Shown here piece by piece: positions 22,899 through 31,374 of a stretch of 64,000 nucleotides of DNA. Under the pieces are notes generated by a model. That model was not told where the DNA came from and searched no databases. It saw only the letters and a program-made list of their open reading frames with translations. Made by a program: the position numbers and the translations under genes. Source of the stretch: Lysobacter dokdonensis DS-58 (lineage in GTDB: Bacteria; Pseudomonadota; Gammaproteobacteria; Xanthomonadales; Xanthomonadaceae); assembly GCF_000770795.1 (NCBI RefSeq), contig NZ_JRKJ01000008.1:62001-126000 (forward strand), read 5' to 3'. Numbering within the stretch: the stretch's first letter is position 1; each line of letters begins with the position of its first letter.

Positions 22899-23264
22899 GT
22901 GACTCGTTCGGTATCCCGCCTCCGGGCGATGACCGCGCTGTCGATCCTGGCTTTCGTTCCGGGAGTCGCGTTCGCTCACGGCGAAGACGTGCTGCTCTAT
23001 CCCGCCGGAACGTCCCTGTCGTTGATCGCCGTGCTCACGCTGGGGATCGTTTGCAGGATCCGCGGACTCGGCGTGATGTGCAGCCTCGCTGTCGCGTTCG
23101 CGGCTTCGCTACCGCCATGGTTCCTTCCTTACGACGCGATTCCGGCAGTCATGCGGAACACGGGCTGGGGCTACTTCCTGATCGGATTCGCCCCATCCGT
23201 CGTTGCGGGTGGCCTGGTCGTGTTCTTGTTTCGCAGGACTTCGATGCGCTACTTCGGCAAGTAG
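22899..23264 (+). CDS. Hypothetical membrane protein
   Basis: About 121 residues with a signal-like N-terminus (MTALSILAFVPGVAFAHGED) and two or three further hydrophobic segments (SLSLIAVLTLGIV, WGYFLIGFAPSVVAGGLVVFLF). I chose GTG 22899, preceded by GAGGAGA about 8 bases upstream; ATG 22929 is an alternative. It lies 29 bases after the permease-peptidase fusion and overlaps the convergent DUF5694-like gene by 16 bases. No known family. Confidence 0.65.
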   Translation: MTRSVSRLRAMTALSILAFVPGVAFAHGEDVLLYPAGTSLSLIAVLTLGIVCRIRGLGVMCSLAVAFAASLPPWFLPYDAIPAVMRNTGWGYFLIGFAPSVVAGGLVVFLFRRTSMRYFGK

Positions 23265-24052
23265 TCGTTCGCCTCGACCAATTCGACACCCGGCGCCTCG
23301 ATGATGCACTGACGCAGCAAGTAAGCGTGCCCCTCGCCGAAGAACACCACCGCGCGGCCCCCTTCGGGAAGGGTCTGCAGCAATCGGGCGCAAATCGACA
23401 GGTTGCGGGCGTACCACGCGGAGACGAGACGGGCGCCGGGCTGCGTTTCGCCTTCGCCATACCGCAGCATGTCCATGTAGAACCCGTGGTTCTCGAGCGC
23501 ACGCGGCGGGGTATTCATGTAGCGCAGCACCGATCCGATGCTGCCTTCGCGCACGCGCTTGCTCAATTCTTGCACTTCCTTTCCGGCGCCGGCCAGCGCC
23601 GCATCCAATCGCGGCGACATGTCGTGGCTGCTCGCGTAAGACTTGACCGCGTCGAACGGGAATTCGCCCGAGACGTCGATGCCGCGGACGCGTTCCAACT
23701 TGCGCAGCGCCGCCAGCCGGAAGCCCAGTTGCACGACCTCGTTGCGGGAGGGCGGAAGCGTGCCTTCCCGATAACGCGCGTATTGCTCGTCCGTCTGCGC
23801 CTCCGGCCATTCGACCATGACCGCGGTCGGCTCGAACGCCGCGAGCGATTTGGCGACCTCCGCAATTTCCGCCTGGCGCTTCTTGGACAGCACGTCGTCG
23901 ACCTGCACGTTGAAGACGTCGCGCCCGGGATTATCCAGATGGAAGGTGCCGACGATCATGACCTTCGTCGACGCGGGCTTCGACGTCGTTTGCGCCGTCG
24001 CAGTTCCGAAGGCGAGCAACGCGCCGAGCAGGACCACCAACCTTGTGAACAT
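23249..24052 (-). CDS. DUF5694-like exported protein
   Basis: A 267-residue protein with signal peptide MFTRLVVLLGALLAFGTATA. The mature N-terminus VMIVGTFHLDNPGRD matches the conserved motif I associate with DUF5694 (GTFHxxNPGxD), and FFGEGHAYLLRQ near the C-terminus resembles the GxGH motif of TraB/GumN-like folds. Role unknown; erythromycin-esterase- or TraB-like hydrolase folds are possible. The start at 24052 is chosen for the signal peptide, although the frame extends 16 codons upstream. Confidence 0.8.
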   Translation of the reverse strand: MFTRLVVLLGALLAFGTATAQTTSKPASTKVMIVGTFHLDNPGRDVFNVQVDDVLSKKRQAEIAEVAKSLAAFEPTAVMVEWPEAQTDEQYARYREGTLPPSRNEVVQLGFRLAALRKLERVRGIDVSGEFPFDAVKSYASSHDMSPRLDAALAGAGKEVQELSKRVREGSIGSVLRYMNTPPRALENHGFYMDMLRYGEGETQPGARLVSAWYARNLSICARLLQTLPEGGRAVVFFGEGHAYLLRQCIIEAPGVELVEANDYLPK

Positions 24053-24126
24053 GGGAGACCTCCTGCGGGTTGGACAGGGAATGCGGACACGCCGCCCCAC
24101 CGCCGACGCTCGCGGATCTTACTCCC

Positions 24127-24657
24127 TCATGGGCGCGCCAACCGCGCACGCAACCCCCACGTGAACGCCAACCCATACCCCAGGAACACCCCGGCGACGC
24201 CCGTCCACGCGCCGGCTTCGATCCAATGGACGACCGCATTCGCGCCGTTCGTCGTGGCGTGTTGCCAAGCCATCCAGAAACCCGCGGCGATGCGCAGCGC
24301 GACCAGCGTTGTGAGCGCCAGCACGATCCAGCGATTGGGTGTGTAGATCAGGCCTTTCGCGTCGCGCTCGTAGCGCGTCAGCCACACGTTCGCGATGCCG
24401 ACGAGCACGCCGAACAACAGTCCGATGCACCCGTCGCGCAACGCGTCATGGAGCCAGTGCGATGCGACCCATGCGGTCAGCAGGAACAGGGGCACCGAGA
24501 GCGCGAGCAACCACGCGTTCCCGCGCACGACCCAACCTTGGGCGCGACGCCGTGCGCGGCCCGAGGTGTAACGCGCCCAGATCGAGATCGGCAACAACAC
24601 CAGCCAGAGCGCGACCAGCACGAGCAACGCCAAGGGGAGGAGCAACAGCAGCGGCAT
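24127..24657 (-). CDS. DUF1453-like membrane protein
   Basis: A 176-residue protein with about five hydrophobic helices. It begins MPLLLLLPLALLVLVALWLVLL, has a basic loop (YTSGRARRRAQG), and ends with helices around YTPNRWIVLALTTLVALR. The pattern recalls CcdC/DUF1453-type proteins, an assignment from memory. The gene is 3 bases downstream of the TRIC/UPF0126 gene and is probably cotranscribed with it. Confidence 0.7.
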   Translation of the reverse strand: MPLLLLLPLALLVLVALWLVLLPISIWARYTSGRARRRAQGWVVRGNAWLLALSVPLFLLTAWVASHWLHDALRDGCIGLLFGVLVGIANVWLTRYERDAKGLIYTPNRWIVLALTTLVALRIAAGFWMAWQHATTNGANAVVHWIEAGAWTGVAGVFLGYGLAFTWGLRARLARP

Positions 24658-24660
24658 GCG

Positions 24661-25275
24661 TCAGTTGCCCCGATGCGGCGGCAACGCCAGCTTCCAGCGA
24701 ATCGCTGCGCCGCGTAAGGCGAAGCCGGCAATCACGCCCATGACCGCGGGCCACGGCGCGGCGATCCCGATCCATCCCATGCCGACGAACGCCAACGCCG
24801 CCACCAGCGCGGCGGTGACGTACAACTCGTGGCGCATGAGGATCGACGGCACGCCGACCGTGACATCCCGGATAACGCCGCCGACGCACGCGGTGATCAC
24901 ACCTGCGGCCACGGCCGATATCGGCGCGACGCCGAACTGCAACGCCTTGCTCGCGCCGTACACGGAATAAGCCGCGAGCCCGGCCGCATCGAGCCACTCA
25001 AACGCGCGCTCGGGCCACCAGCGCAGCGGAACGAGCCACGCAGCGATCGCGATGACGACGCAGAGGACGACGGGCGAGGGATCGTTCATCCAGAACACCG
25101 GCGCGTCGATGAGCAGATCCCGCAGCGTGCCGCCGCCGACCGCCGTCACCAATGCGAAGAAACACGCGCCGACGAAGTCGACGCGCTTGCGCACCGCGAC
25201 GAGCACGCCGGAAACGGCGAACACCGACAGACCGGCGATGTCGAGCCAGAAGAGGAGCGAGCCGAGTTCCTGCAT
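24661..25275 (-). CDS. TRIC/UPF0126 family membrane channel (YicG-like)
   Basis: A 204-residue protein made of two homologous three-helix halves, the UPF0126 layout. Each half has the conserved glycine/Arg-Asp motif: GGGTLRDLL (about residues 46-54) and GGVIRDVTVGVPS (about 131-143). Bacterial TRIC homologues form trimeric cation channels; in UPF0126 proteins transport of small metabolites is also suspected. Start 25275 gives MQELGSLLFWLDIAG. First gene of a two-gene minus-strand unit. Confidence 0.9.
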   Translation of the reverse strand: MQELGSLLFWLDIAGLSVFAVSGVLVAVRKRVDFVGACFFALVTAVGGGTLRDLLIDAPVFWMNDPSPVVLCVVIAIAAWLVPLRWWPERAFEWLDAAGLAAYSVYGASKALQFGVAPISAVAAGVITACVGGVIRDVTVGVPSILMRHELYVTAALVAALAFVGMGWIGIAAPWPAVMGVIAGFALRGAAIRWKLALPPHRGN

Positions 25276-25299
25276 CGGCCCATCCTAACCGCTGCGCAA

Positions 25300-25947
25300 T
25301 CAACGGGCCTGCGGCGCATTGACCGCCAATTGCGCGGCGAAGGCGCGCTGGTACGCCGGACGCGCTTCACCACGGGCGACATAGGCGGCCAGGTTCGCAA
25401 ACTCGTCGAGGATCCCCGAAGGCCGCACCCTGAGGAGCACCGACACCATCAGCAGGTCGCCCGCGCTGAAGTCGCCGTCGAGCCACCCGGCCTCCCCGAG
25501 ACGGACGGAAAGCTGGGCCAGCACATTGCGGATGCGATCCGCGACGAAGGGCATGCGTTCCTTGGCCCAAGGCTTGTCGCCTTCCTGGAACTTGGCGATG
25601 GACAGGTCGAGGATCGGCGGCTCCACGGTGTTGAGCGCGGCGAACATCCAGGTGATGGCCCGGGCGCGCGCGTTGGCAGCGTCCGGCAGCAGTCCCGCGT
25701 GGTTCTGGGCGAGGTGCAGGATGATCGCGCCGGATTCGAACAGGGCGAGGTCGCCTTCTTCGAAGGTGGGAATCTTGCCGAAGGGATGCAGGCGCAGATG
25801 CGCGGGTTCCTTCATCGCCTTGAACGACACCAGGCGCACCGCGTAGGGCTGGCCGACTTCCTCGAGCGCCCAGCGCACGCGTGTGTCGCGCGCCAGTCCC
25901 TTGCCGCCGTCGGGGGAGCGTTCGAAGGCGGTAATGACGATGGTCAT
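25300..25947 (-). CDS. Glutathione S-transferase family protein
   Basis: A 215-residue cytosolic GST. The N-terminal thioredoxin-like domain reads MTIVITAFERSPDGGKG, with PFGKIPTFEEGDLALFESGAIILHLAQ holding the cis-Pro and the ESxAI glutathione-binding segment. The helical C-terminal domain has LDGDFSAGDLLMVSVL, the usual N-capping box. Start 25947 is preceded on the minus strand by AGGAGA. Substrate unknown. Confidence 0.88.
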   Translation of the reverse strand: MTIVITAFERSPDGGKGLARDTRVRWALEEVGQPYAVRLVSFKAMKEPAHLRLHPFGKIPTFEEGDLALFESGAIILHLAQNHAGLLPDAANARARAITWMFAALNTVEPPILDLSIAKFQEGDKPWAKERMPFVADRIRNVLAQLSVRLGEAGWLDGDFSAGDLLMVSVLLRVRPSGILDEFANLAAYVARGEARPAYQRAFAAQLAVNAPQAR

Positions 25948-26040
25948 CGGGAGTCTCCTGGTGAGGATCGGTTGCGGGCTGTGCGCTTTCACCATGACGA
26001 CGAACGAGCGGGGCTGGAATCGACATCGGCGCACACGATT

Positions 26041-26052
26041 CCACTAAAGTGG
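26041..26052. promoter_or_regulatory. Palindrome overlapping a leaderless -10
   Basis: CCACT-AA-AGTGG is an inverted repeat enclosing TAAAGT (26045-26050), which ends 6 bases before ATG 26057. A protein bound here would cover the -10 element. Confidence 0.4.
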
Positions 26053-26056
26053 TTCG

Positions 26057-26680
26057 ATGTGGGCAGGGGAGCCGCCCGTGGTCCATCGTATCCGTCCGTT
26101 CGCCGTCGCAGGGGCGTGCGCCTGGCTCGCCGCCGCGTGCGGCGGTGTATCGACCAACGTGCCTGTCGAGTACGACACGGCGACTGCCACCGTCGCAGCG
26201 TTGCTGTCGGCGGTCGCCGATCGCGACCAGGCCCGGGTCGATGCGTTGACGACGCATTCCGGCACGCCGGCTTCGCACGATTCCGTTGCGACGGTGGCGC
26301 GCGCCGCAGGCAGTCCCGCGGCATCGTCGACTGGCGCCGATGCCTTCATGGACGATCCTTCGACCGCGATGAACGATATGGCGGGCCTGCGGCGTTACTT
26401 CGAGCAGGCCGGAAAGCTCGAGCATTACGCATGGGATGCCGACGCCCACGCGTTGTCCCTCGAATTCGCATGCGCCGCGCAGGAAGGGCCGCGTTGCGTC
26501 GATCGTCTCTACTTCACGTTCGACCACGAATTGGGCGGCCGCGCCCGCGTCGACATGATGATCGGCGTGCGCAACAACCCGGCCTGGGCGCAGTTGTGGG
26601 CGGACCTGCCGAACGCGCGGGGCCTGCATGCCGCTGCGCCCGCGCCTGCGATCGCGCACGCGCTCGCCCGGTTCGACTGA
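26057..26680 (+). CDS. Hypothetical lipoprotein
   Basis: A 207-residue protein with a signal sequence and lipobox (CAWLAAAC, Cys near residue 28), so probably lipid-anchored. The mature part (DRDQARVDALTTHSG, LRRYFEQAGKLEHYAWDADAHAL, RVDMMIGVRNNPAWAQLW) looks like a compact alpha/beta domain with two cysteines (FACAAQ and PRCVDR). No family recognised. ATG 26057 fits leaderless expression; GTG 26078, behind GCAGGGGAG, is the alternative and keeps the signal peptide. Confidence 0.65.
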   Translation: MWAGEPPVVHRIRPFAVAGACAWLAAACGGVSTNVPVEYDTATATVAALLSAVADRDQARVDALTTHSGTPASHDSVATVARAAGSPAASSTGADAFMDDPSTAMNDMAGLRRYFEQAGKLEHYAWDADAHALSLEFACAAQEGPRCVDRLYFTFDHELGGRARVDMMIGVRNNPAWAQLWADLPNARGLHAAAPAPAIAHALARFD

Positions 26681-26713
26681 TCCCATCTCCACGCAACCCA
26701 ACGGAATCACCGC

Positions 26714-27053
26714 ATGCGTCCGATCATCACCTTGCTCTTGCTCGCCGCCATGACCAACGTCGCTGCGCAGGAAACGCGACACGCACGTACCGAAGTCGCA
26801 GATGACCGCCGTCACGCGCGACGTCGCGGGCTGGCACAACCGCCAGCATGACGACTGCCGTTTCAAGAAGCTGCTGGGAACGAGTGTCCTCGAGACTGGC
26901 GACGGAGACTCGACCGAGAAGTGGACGATCGAAGCCTGTGACGGCCGGCAGTTCAGCTATCAAGTCTTCGTGATCCCGGCACCCGATGGATCCATCGCGG
27001 ACATGGTGTCGAACCTCGACGAGGCGCCCATCGCCGGCGAAGGCGACCAATGA
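26714..27053 (+). pseudogene. Small secreted protein split by a frameshift
   Basis: ATG 26714 starts a good signal peptide (MRPIITLLLLAAMTNVAAQE), but that frame turns Arg-rich and stops at 26848. The next frame is open from 26754 to 27053 and encodes a credible two-cysteine mature domain (WHNRQHDDCRFKKLLG ... TIEACDGRQFSYQVFVIPAPDG). The switch is to the +1 frame, probably between 26770 and 26802. ATG 26802 would give an 83-residue cytosolic product. Either the gene is broken, a one-base sequencing error is present, or programmed frameshifting occurs. The end overlaps the next start (ATGA). Confidence 0.6.
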
Positions 27054-27523
27054 TCCAGCGCCTGTCGAAAGTTGCGTGGTGCGTCGCACTGCTGACGGCG
27101 AGCGTGGGCATCGCAGTCGATGCCAACGCATCGCAGGAAGCGAAGCCGAGCGCCGCATCCACGGTGCCCGCAAACACGGCCGCGGAAGCGGACGCCCGGG
27201 GCGCCTTGCCGGAGTGCGCGGACGTGGGCAGGATCCTGTCGATGCCGCCGCTCGGTTACGTGCAGAGCGCCGTCGGCCGCGCATTCCAGCCGCGCATCGA
27301 TCCCGAGACCAAGGAAAGCAAGATTCCCCAACTGGAGCGGGAACCGCGCTTGATTTTCACGATCGACGAGCAAGGCAACCCGATCGACGTCGGCATCCAA
27401 CGCAGCTCGCGAGACCGCAATGTCGACCGTGCGTTGCTCGATTTGGGCCGACGGATGAAGTTCACGGCGATGTCGGGATGCGGGCCACGGCGGGGTGTCG
27501 TTCCGATCGGAATCGCGCCTTGA
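27050..27523 (+). CDS. Exported protein with TonB C-terminal-like domain
   Basis: A 157-residue protein with a signal peptide (VAWCVALLTASVGIAVDANA), an Ala-rich linker, then a domain whose LIFTIDEQGNPIDVGIQRSS, VDRALLDLGRRMKFTAMSG and VPIGI segments match the TonB C-terminal fold. No TonB-style Pro-rich spacer or inner-membrane anchor is kept, so it is not a normal energy transducer; stand-alone periplasmic TonB-C domain proteins are common in xanthomonads. Overlaps the preceding frameshifted gene by four bases. Confidence 0.75.
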   Translation: MIQRLSKVAWCVALLTASVGIAVDANASQEAKPSAASTVPANTAAEADARGALPECADVGRILSMPPLGYVQSAVGRAFQPRIDPETKESKIPQLEREPRLIFTIDEQGNPIDVGIQRSSRDRNVDRALLDLGRRMKFTAMSGCGPRRGVVPIGIAP

Positions 27524-27531
27524 GGGTGCGC

Positions 27532-27996
27532 ATGCGCGGAGCCCTTGCATTGATGCTGGCACTCACGGGGCCCGCGTGCGCTTCAGGCCCGTCGACCGAG
27601 CGCGAGCTCGTCGGCTGCTACGCGTTGGAACTGTTTCCCGAAAGATTGCCCGTCATCGTGACCGGGGACCATGGCTTCACCATGGATCCATCGCTACCGA
27701 CGCGCGTTCGCCTCACGCCGGAATTGCATCCCGAGTTTCCTGCCACCAAGGGCGTCCACGTCGTGGCGCGGCTGGATGCGAACACGCCCGATCCTCGGCA
27801 AACCTGGCAGCGGCTCGAGGACGGCACGTTGGTGTTGTGGATGGCCGATGGCCCATACGCGCTCCGCGTGATCCTGCGGAATGCCGACGACGAAGATGTT
27901 TGGACCGGCATCGCCGAACCCGAGTCGGAGTTTGGGCCGGTCGAATTCAAGACCGGCGCCGCGACCCTGAGGCGGATGGCTTGTCCGGCCGCATGA
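27532..27996 (+). CDS. Hypothetical exported protein
   Basis: A 154-residue protein with a signal peptide (MRGALALMLALTGPACA) and a beta-rich mature part (VRLTPELHPEFPATKGVHVVARL, GTLVLWMADGPYALRVILR). TGAGGGTG just upstream supports the start. No known family. It overlaps the next gene (ATGA at 27993) and forms a unit with the TonB-C-like gene. Confidence 0.65.
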   Translation: MRGALALMLALTGPACASGPSTERELVGCYALELFPERLPVIVTGDHGFTMDPSLPTRVRLTPELHPEFPATKGVHVVARLDANTPDPRQTWQRLEDGTLVLWMADGPYALRVILRNADDEDVWTGIAEPESEFGPVEFKTGAATLRRMACPAA

Positions 27997-28286
27997 AGCA
28001 GGCAACCGCCTCGAACATCGCTCTTGCGCTGGCCATCCTGGCATGGCCGCTTTGCTCTTACGGGTTTTTCTCCCTGCTTGTCGACTTCGTGCCGGACACG
28101 CCGAGGGATGTCATCGAACCCCACCAGCTTGCGTCATACGTTGCGCTATTGGCGGGCCTGCTCTCTCTGCTTGCATCACTGTGCCTCTGCGCGTTCGGGT
28201 TCTCCGGCGCCAAGGTTCGGTCGCTGATCGCGATCGCAGTGTGCCTCGGTCTCATCCTGCTTGCAGTTCTCACGCTGGTGCCATGA
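27993..28286 (+). CDS. Small hypothetical membrane protein
   Basis: A 97-residue protein with three hydrophobic helices (IALALAILAWPLCSYGFFSLLV, LASYVALLAGLLSLLASLCLC, LIAIAVCLGLILLAVLTLV). Its start overlaps the previous stop by four bases. No recognised family. Confidence 0.65.
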   Translation: MKQATASNIALALAILAWPLCSYGFFSLLVDFVPDTPRDVIEPHQLASYVALLAGLLSLLASLCLCAFGFSGAKVRSLIAIAVCLGLILLAVLTLVP

Positions 28287-28365
28287 ATCAAGGCGTGGCC
28301 GATCCCGCGAACGCCGGACGTACAGCCCATTACGGGCCGGAGGCGGCCGCCACCTGGAGAAGCTC

Positions 28366-28827
28366 ATGCGTGCACGAAACCGATTGGGCGCGGCGATGCT
28401 GGCGTGTGGCATGGCGCTGGCGACGAGCGTGTCGTTCGCCGCGGAGCCGGCGCCGGCCGGCGATTGCTGGCTGGCCGGATTCAAGGCCGGCGACGCCGAC
28501 GCAGTGGCGGCCTGCTATGCCGAAGACGCGGTGCTGTGGCTTCCCGGTGCGGGCATGGCCAAGGGGCGCGCCGCGATCCGCGACGCGTACACGGGGTTCT
28601 TCAACGCCATGACGATCAAGGACGCGACACTGACGCCGATCGGCGGAGAAGAAATGGGCGACGTCCACGTGGCGTGGGGCACCTTTTCCATCAGCGTCGT
28701 CGACAAGGCTTCCAAGGCCGAGTCCGTGATGGTCGGCCGTTATACCGATGTCCAGCGGAAAGTCGATGGCCGTTGGCTCTACATCGCCGACCATGCGTCC
28801 GATGATCCACAGCCTGCCGGCAAGTAG
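28366..28827 (+). CDS. SnoaL/NTF2-like exported protein
   Basis: A 153-residue protein with a signal peptide (MLACGMALATSVSFAAEP) followed by a cone-shaped NTF2 fold. FKAGDADAVAACYAEDAVLWLPGAGMAKGRAAIRDAYTGFF is the typical SgcJ/DUF4440 N-terminal pattern, and GRYTDVQRKVDGRWLYIADHAS is the typical C-terminal strand pair. Function unknown; such domains may bind small ligands. CTGGAGAAG precedes the ATG. A dispersed repeat copy begins 2 bases after the stop. Confidence 0.82.
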   Translation: MRARNRLGAAMLACGMALATSVSFAAEPAPAGDCWLAGFKAGDADAVAACYAEDAVLWLPGAGMAKGRAAIRDAYTGFFNAMTIKDATLTPIGGEEMGDVHVAWGTFSISVVDKASKAESVMVGRYTDVQRKVDGRWLYIADHASDDPQPAGK

Positions 28828-28828
28828 C

Positions 28829-28858
28829 TGACCCCTAACGAGCCAAAGCGGACATTCG
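28829..28858 (+). repeat. Dispersed intergenic repeat, class B copy 1
   Basis: Contains TAACGAGCCAAAGCGGACAT, preceded by TGACCCC, of the family described in the findings. It lies between two same-strand genes. Confidence 0.6.
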
Positions 28859-28918
28859 ATCTGTCGACGCCGCCCTTTCTGCTTGGGGTAAAGTCGCCGG
28901 GGGACAGGGGGAATGCCG

Positions 28919-30757
28919 ATGACGCGATCCGCACGCACGTTGCGACTCTGGCTCGCGCTCGCATGTCTGTTCCTCGCCGCGTCTGGCTTCGCATGGAAAC
29001 CGCCTTCGCCACCTGAGCCGGCGACTTGCGGTTCCCTGGAGGCGTGCGTCACGGAGATGCGCGCATTCGTGGCTGCGAAAGACCCGCGCGAGGTGAAGCA
29101 CTGGGACGCGGCCAAGGTGCTGGTCGCGCGCGTACTCACGTTCGACGGTGCGCAAGCGCGACTGGTGGCGTTGCTGGCCGATCCCGACCGGCGCATGGCC
29201 GACCTCGCATCGACGGGGCTCGTCGAGGGTCCTGCCGTCGACCCGCGCTTCCTGCCGCAACTCGTCGCAGGCCTGGATCGCAATCTGTACAACCTGCCGA
29301 TCGCACTGGGCACGATCCACACGGATGAAGCCGCGCGACATCTCGTGCGCTACTACATGGCGTCGAATGCCCATTCCGGAGGTTCGGCGGCGGTTGGCGT
29401 GGGACGGGCCGGCGAACGCGCCGTCCCTTTCATCGTGGAGGCGACGCGCAACGCTCGTTGCTGCGATCACGCCGACGCCGACCGCTTGGTGGGGCTGGTC
29501 GACGAGATGGGTGAAACGGCGGCTGGCGCGGCGCCCGGCTTGGTGGTCATCGCACAAGACCCGTCGTCCTCCGACGTGTTGGCGGCCGATGCGATCGAGG
29601 TGCTGGCGGGCCTTGCGCGCCATGCGAACGCGATGGCGCCGCAATTGGTGGCATTGCGCGAGCAACGCCCCGCAATCGCCGATGCCATCGATTTCGCGCT
29701 GGTCGAGATCGGCGCGCCGAGCGGTGAGATCTTCTCCAGGCGACTGCGGGACAACCCCGATCAACGGGAGTGGCTGCTGCGGGAAATCGCACGCGCCGGG
29801 GCGGTCGCGCGCGCTGTCGGGCCGGATCTCGTGCCTCTGCTCGCCGACGCCGATCCGGAAATCCGGCTGCTCGCGGCCACCGCGATCGGCAGCATCGGTT
29901 ACACGCAGGGCGCCGACGCGCTGGTGCCCCTGCTCGATGATCCGCGCGACGTGAAACTCAACTGGGCGGCCGCCGATGCATTGGGCCGCCTGCGCGCGAC
30001 GCAGGCGATCCCGCCACTCGAACGCATCGCCGCGACGCACTGGTATCCCGACATCCGCGCGCTTGCGCAACGCGCCATCGCCGCGATCCGCACCGGCGCG
30101 CCGATGGACTCCGACACCGGTTGGGCGGGCGGCTACGACGCACTCGGCTTCGACGATCGATGCGGCGATTCGGATGTGCGCGTAGCCGAGCCGGGACGTC
30201 GCGACAAGCTGCGCAGCGGGCGCGACGACGCCGCGCTGAAAAAACTCGGGTACGTCGCGACTATCGTGGGTTACGGCGCGGCGGAGGGCACCGAGCCTGT
30301 CGACGGCGTCATCCACGTGACCGAGCAGAACATGGTGCGCAACGAAGAACATGTCGCCGAAGTGCCGCGGGTCGCGTTGCGCGTCGACGGCGGCTGGCTC
30401 GTCGGCGGCGACCGTGGCGAATGGGGCGGCGAGCTCCTCTTCATTAGCGACGACGGCGTCAAGCAGGCGATCTACGACGACAACATCCAGGGCCTCGGCC
30501 GCATCGGTGATCGCATCGTCGCTGCCGGCGGCATCGCGCACATGACACTCAACGACGGCACGCTGCTCGACGTGCGCCGCGGCAGCGACGGACGCTGGCA
30601 GGCGATCGCCTGGCGAGGACTTCCCGGCGCGCCGTGGGACCTGCTGCGCGTGGACGCCGATACCTCCCTCGTCCGCACCCAGAGCGGCGACGTGCTCGTC
30701 GATGCGGACGGCACGATGCGCCTTGCACCGTGTTTGAAGAAGAAGGTCGCGCAATGA
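28919..30757 (+). CDS. HEAT-repeat exported protein
   Basis: A 612-residue protein. The signal peptide is TLRLWLALACLFLAASGFA. Residues ~60-400 contain HEAT/PBS-lyase-like helical repeats, clearest in VPLLADADPEIRLLAATAIGSIGY, LVPLLDDPRDVKLNWAAADALGRL and AIPPLERIAATHWYPDIRALAQ. The C-terminal ~200 residues switch to beta-rich sequence (WLVGGDRGEWGGELLFIS, LGRIGDRIVAAGG, LLDVRRGSDGRWQAIAW), like a beta-propeller fragment. I chose ATG 28919, 6 bases after AGGGGGA, over ATG 28913. Likely a periplasmic protein-binding scaffold; partners unknown. Confidence 0.8.
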   Translation: MTRSARTLRLWLALACLFLAASGFAWKPPSPPEPATCGSLEACVTEMRAFVAAKDPREVKHWDAAKVLVARVLTFDGAQARLVALLADPDRRMADLASTGLVEGPAVDPRFLPQLVAGLDRNLYNLPIALGTIHTDEAARHLVRYYMASNAHSGGSAAVGVGRAGERAVPFIVEATRNARCCDHADADRLVGLVDEMGETAAGAAPGLVVIAQDPSSSDVLAADAIEVLAGLARHANAMAPQLVALREQRPAIADAIDFALVEIGAPSGEIFSRRLRDNPDQREWLLREIARAGAVARAVGPDLVPLLADADPEIRLLAATAIGSIGYTQGADALVPLLDDPRDVKLNWAAADALGRLRATQAIPPLERIAATHWYPDIRALAQRAIAAIRTGAPMDSDTGWAGGYDALGFDDRCGDSDVRVAEPGRRDKLRSGRDDAALKKLGYVATIVGYGAAEGTEPVDGVIHVTEQNMVRNEEHVAEVPRVALRVDGGWLVGGDRGEWGGELLFISDDGVKQAIYDDNIQGLGRIGDRIVAAGGIAHMTLNDGTLLDVRRGSDGRWQAIAWRGLPGAPWDLLRVDADTSLVRTQSGDVLVDADGTMRLAPCLKKKVAQ

Positions 30758-30760
30758 CGC

Positions 30761-30949
30761 ATGCCGGTGGAGCGAGTCACATGCAACCCGCCGACTGCAG
30801 CGAGCGTGGTTCACGTTTCAGAGCGGGATTGCGCCGCCGTGTTCGACATCGCCGACGGATCGTCGACGGCCGCTCTTGGTCTGTCTTGCGAGGCGGATCA
30901 TGCAACGCTTCGCGCCAAGCAGCTTCGGGACATGGCGAACCAACTTTGA
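30761..30949 (+). CDS. Doubtful small ORF
   Basis: A 62-residue ORF (MPVERVTCNPPTAASVVHVS...) with a balanced, protein-like composition and acidic residues. Alternative frames here (81 residues from 30754; 153 residues from 30876) overlap it. No ribosome-binding site or family supports any of them. It may be a decayed gene fragment. Confidence 0.2.
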   Translation: MPVERVTCNPPTAASVVHVSERDCAAVFDIADGSSTAALGLSCEADHATLRAKQLRDMANQL

Positions 30950-30995
30950 AGCGTGTCGCGAACAACCTGATAGTAAAGCGGATGGGCCAAGCCTC

Positions 30996-31337
30996 GTGAC
31001 CCACGCTGATGCAATTAAACAGGCCGCATGGCGATTGTTTGTCGCGCTTCGCATTGGCTGCATCGTGGCGACCGCAACGGGCGTTGCCCTTCTCATCCTT
31101 GGCAAGGATGTCGGGATATTCGTCGTGATGGGCGGGCTACTGCTCGGGTACGCATCGGCGTTCCGAAACTGCGTCAGTTGCGGAAAACACGTGGGCTGGG
31201 GTAGGCAAGTGGGGGTTTGGTTTTGCCATTCCCTTTTTGCGCAGTTGTGCGCACTGTGGTCACCCGGTGCGCAAGCCATGAGGGCGTTCCGCTTCTGGCC
31301 GATAGCGGACATTGGCCCGGAACTCAAACTCGTTTGA
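30996..31337 (+). CDS. Small membrane protein whose end is formed by a repeat
   Basis: About 113 residues from GTG 30996; the frame is open back to 30876, so the start is uncertain. Two membrane helices (LRIGCIVATATGVALLILG, GIFVVMGGLLLGYASAF) and a CVSCGKH motif with two close cysteines are visible. The last ~16 residues (FRFWPIADIGPELKLV) are encoded by the dispersed repeat at 31286-31313, so the native C-terminus was probably replaced. GC is lower than in neighbouring core genes. Confidence 0.5.
   Translation: MTHADAIKQAAWRLFVALRIGCIVATATGVALLILGKDVGIFVVMGGLLLGYASAFRNCVSCGKHVGWGRQVGVWFCHSLFAQLCALWSPGAQAMRAFRFWPIADIGPELKLV
31286..31313 (+). repeat. Dispersed intergenic repeat, class A copy 1
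   Basis: GCTTCTGGCCGATAGCGGAC with flanking GTTCC and ATT. It lies inside the 3' end of the small membrane-protein frame. Confidence 0.6.
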
Positions 31338-31374
31338 CGGCCGGCGGCTTCCAGGATCCGCCGGTGATGCCTTC

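Noticed and set aside
28283-28612. ORF starting at ATG 28283 after the small membrane protein
   Set aside because: After about 25 residues the translation becomes Arg/Trp-rich and overlaps the well-supported SnoaL-like gene in another frame.
30876-30995. N-terminal extension of the small membrane protein at 30996
   Set aside because: The extension overlaps other weak frames, has no ribosome-binding site and lacks features; kept only as a start-site uncertainty.
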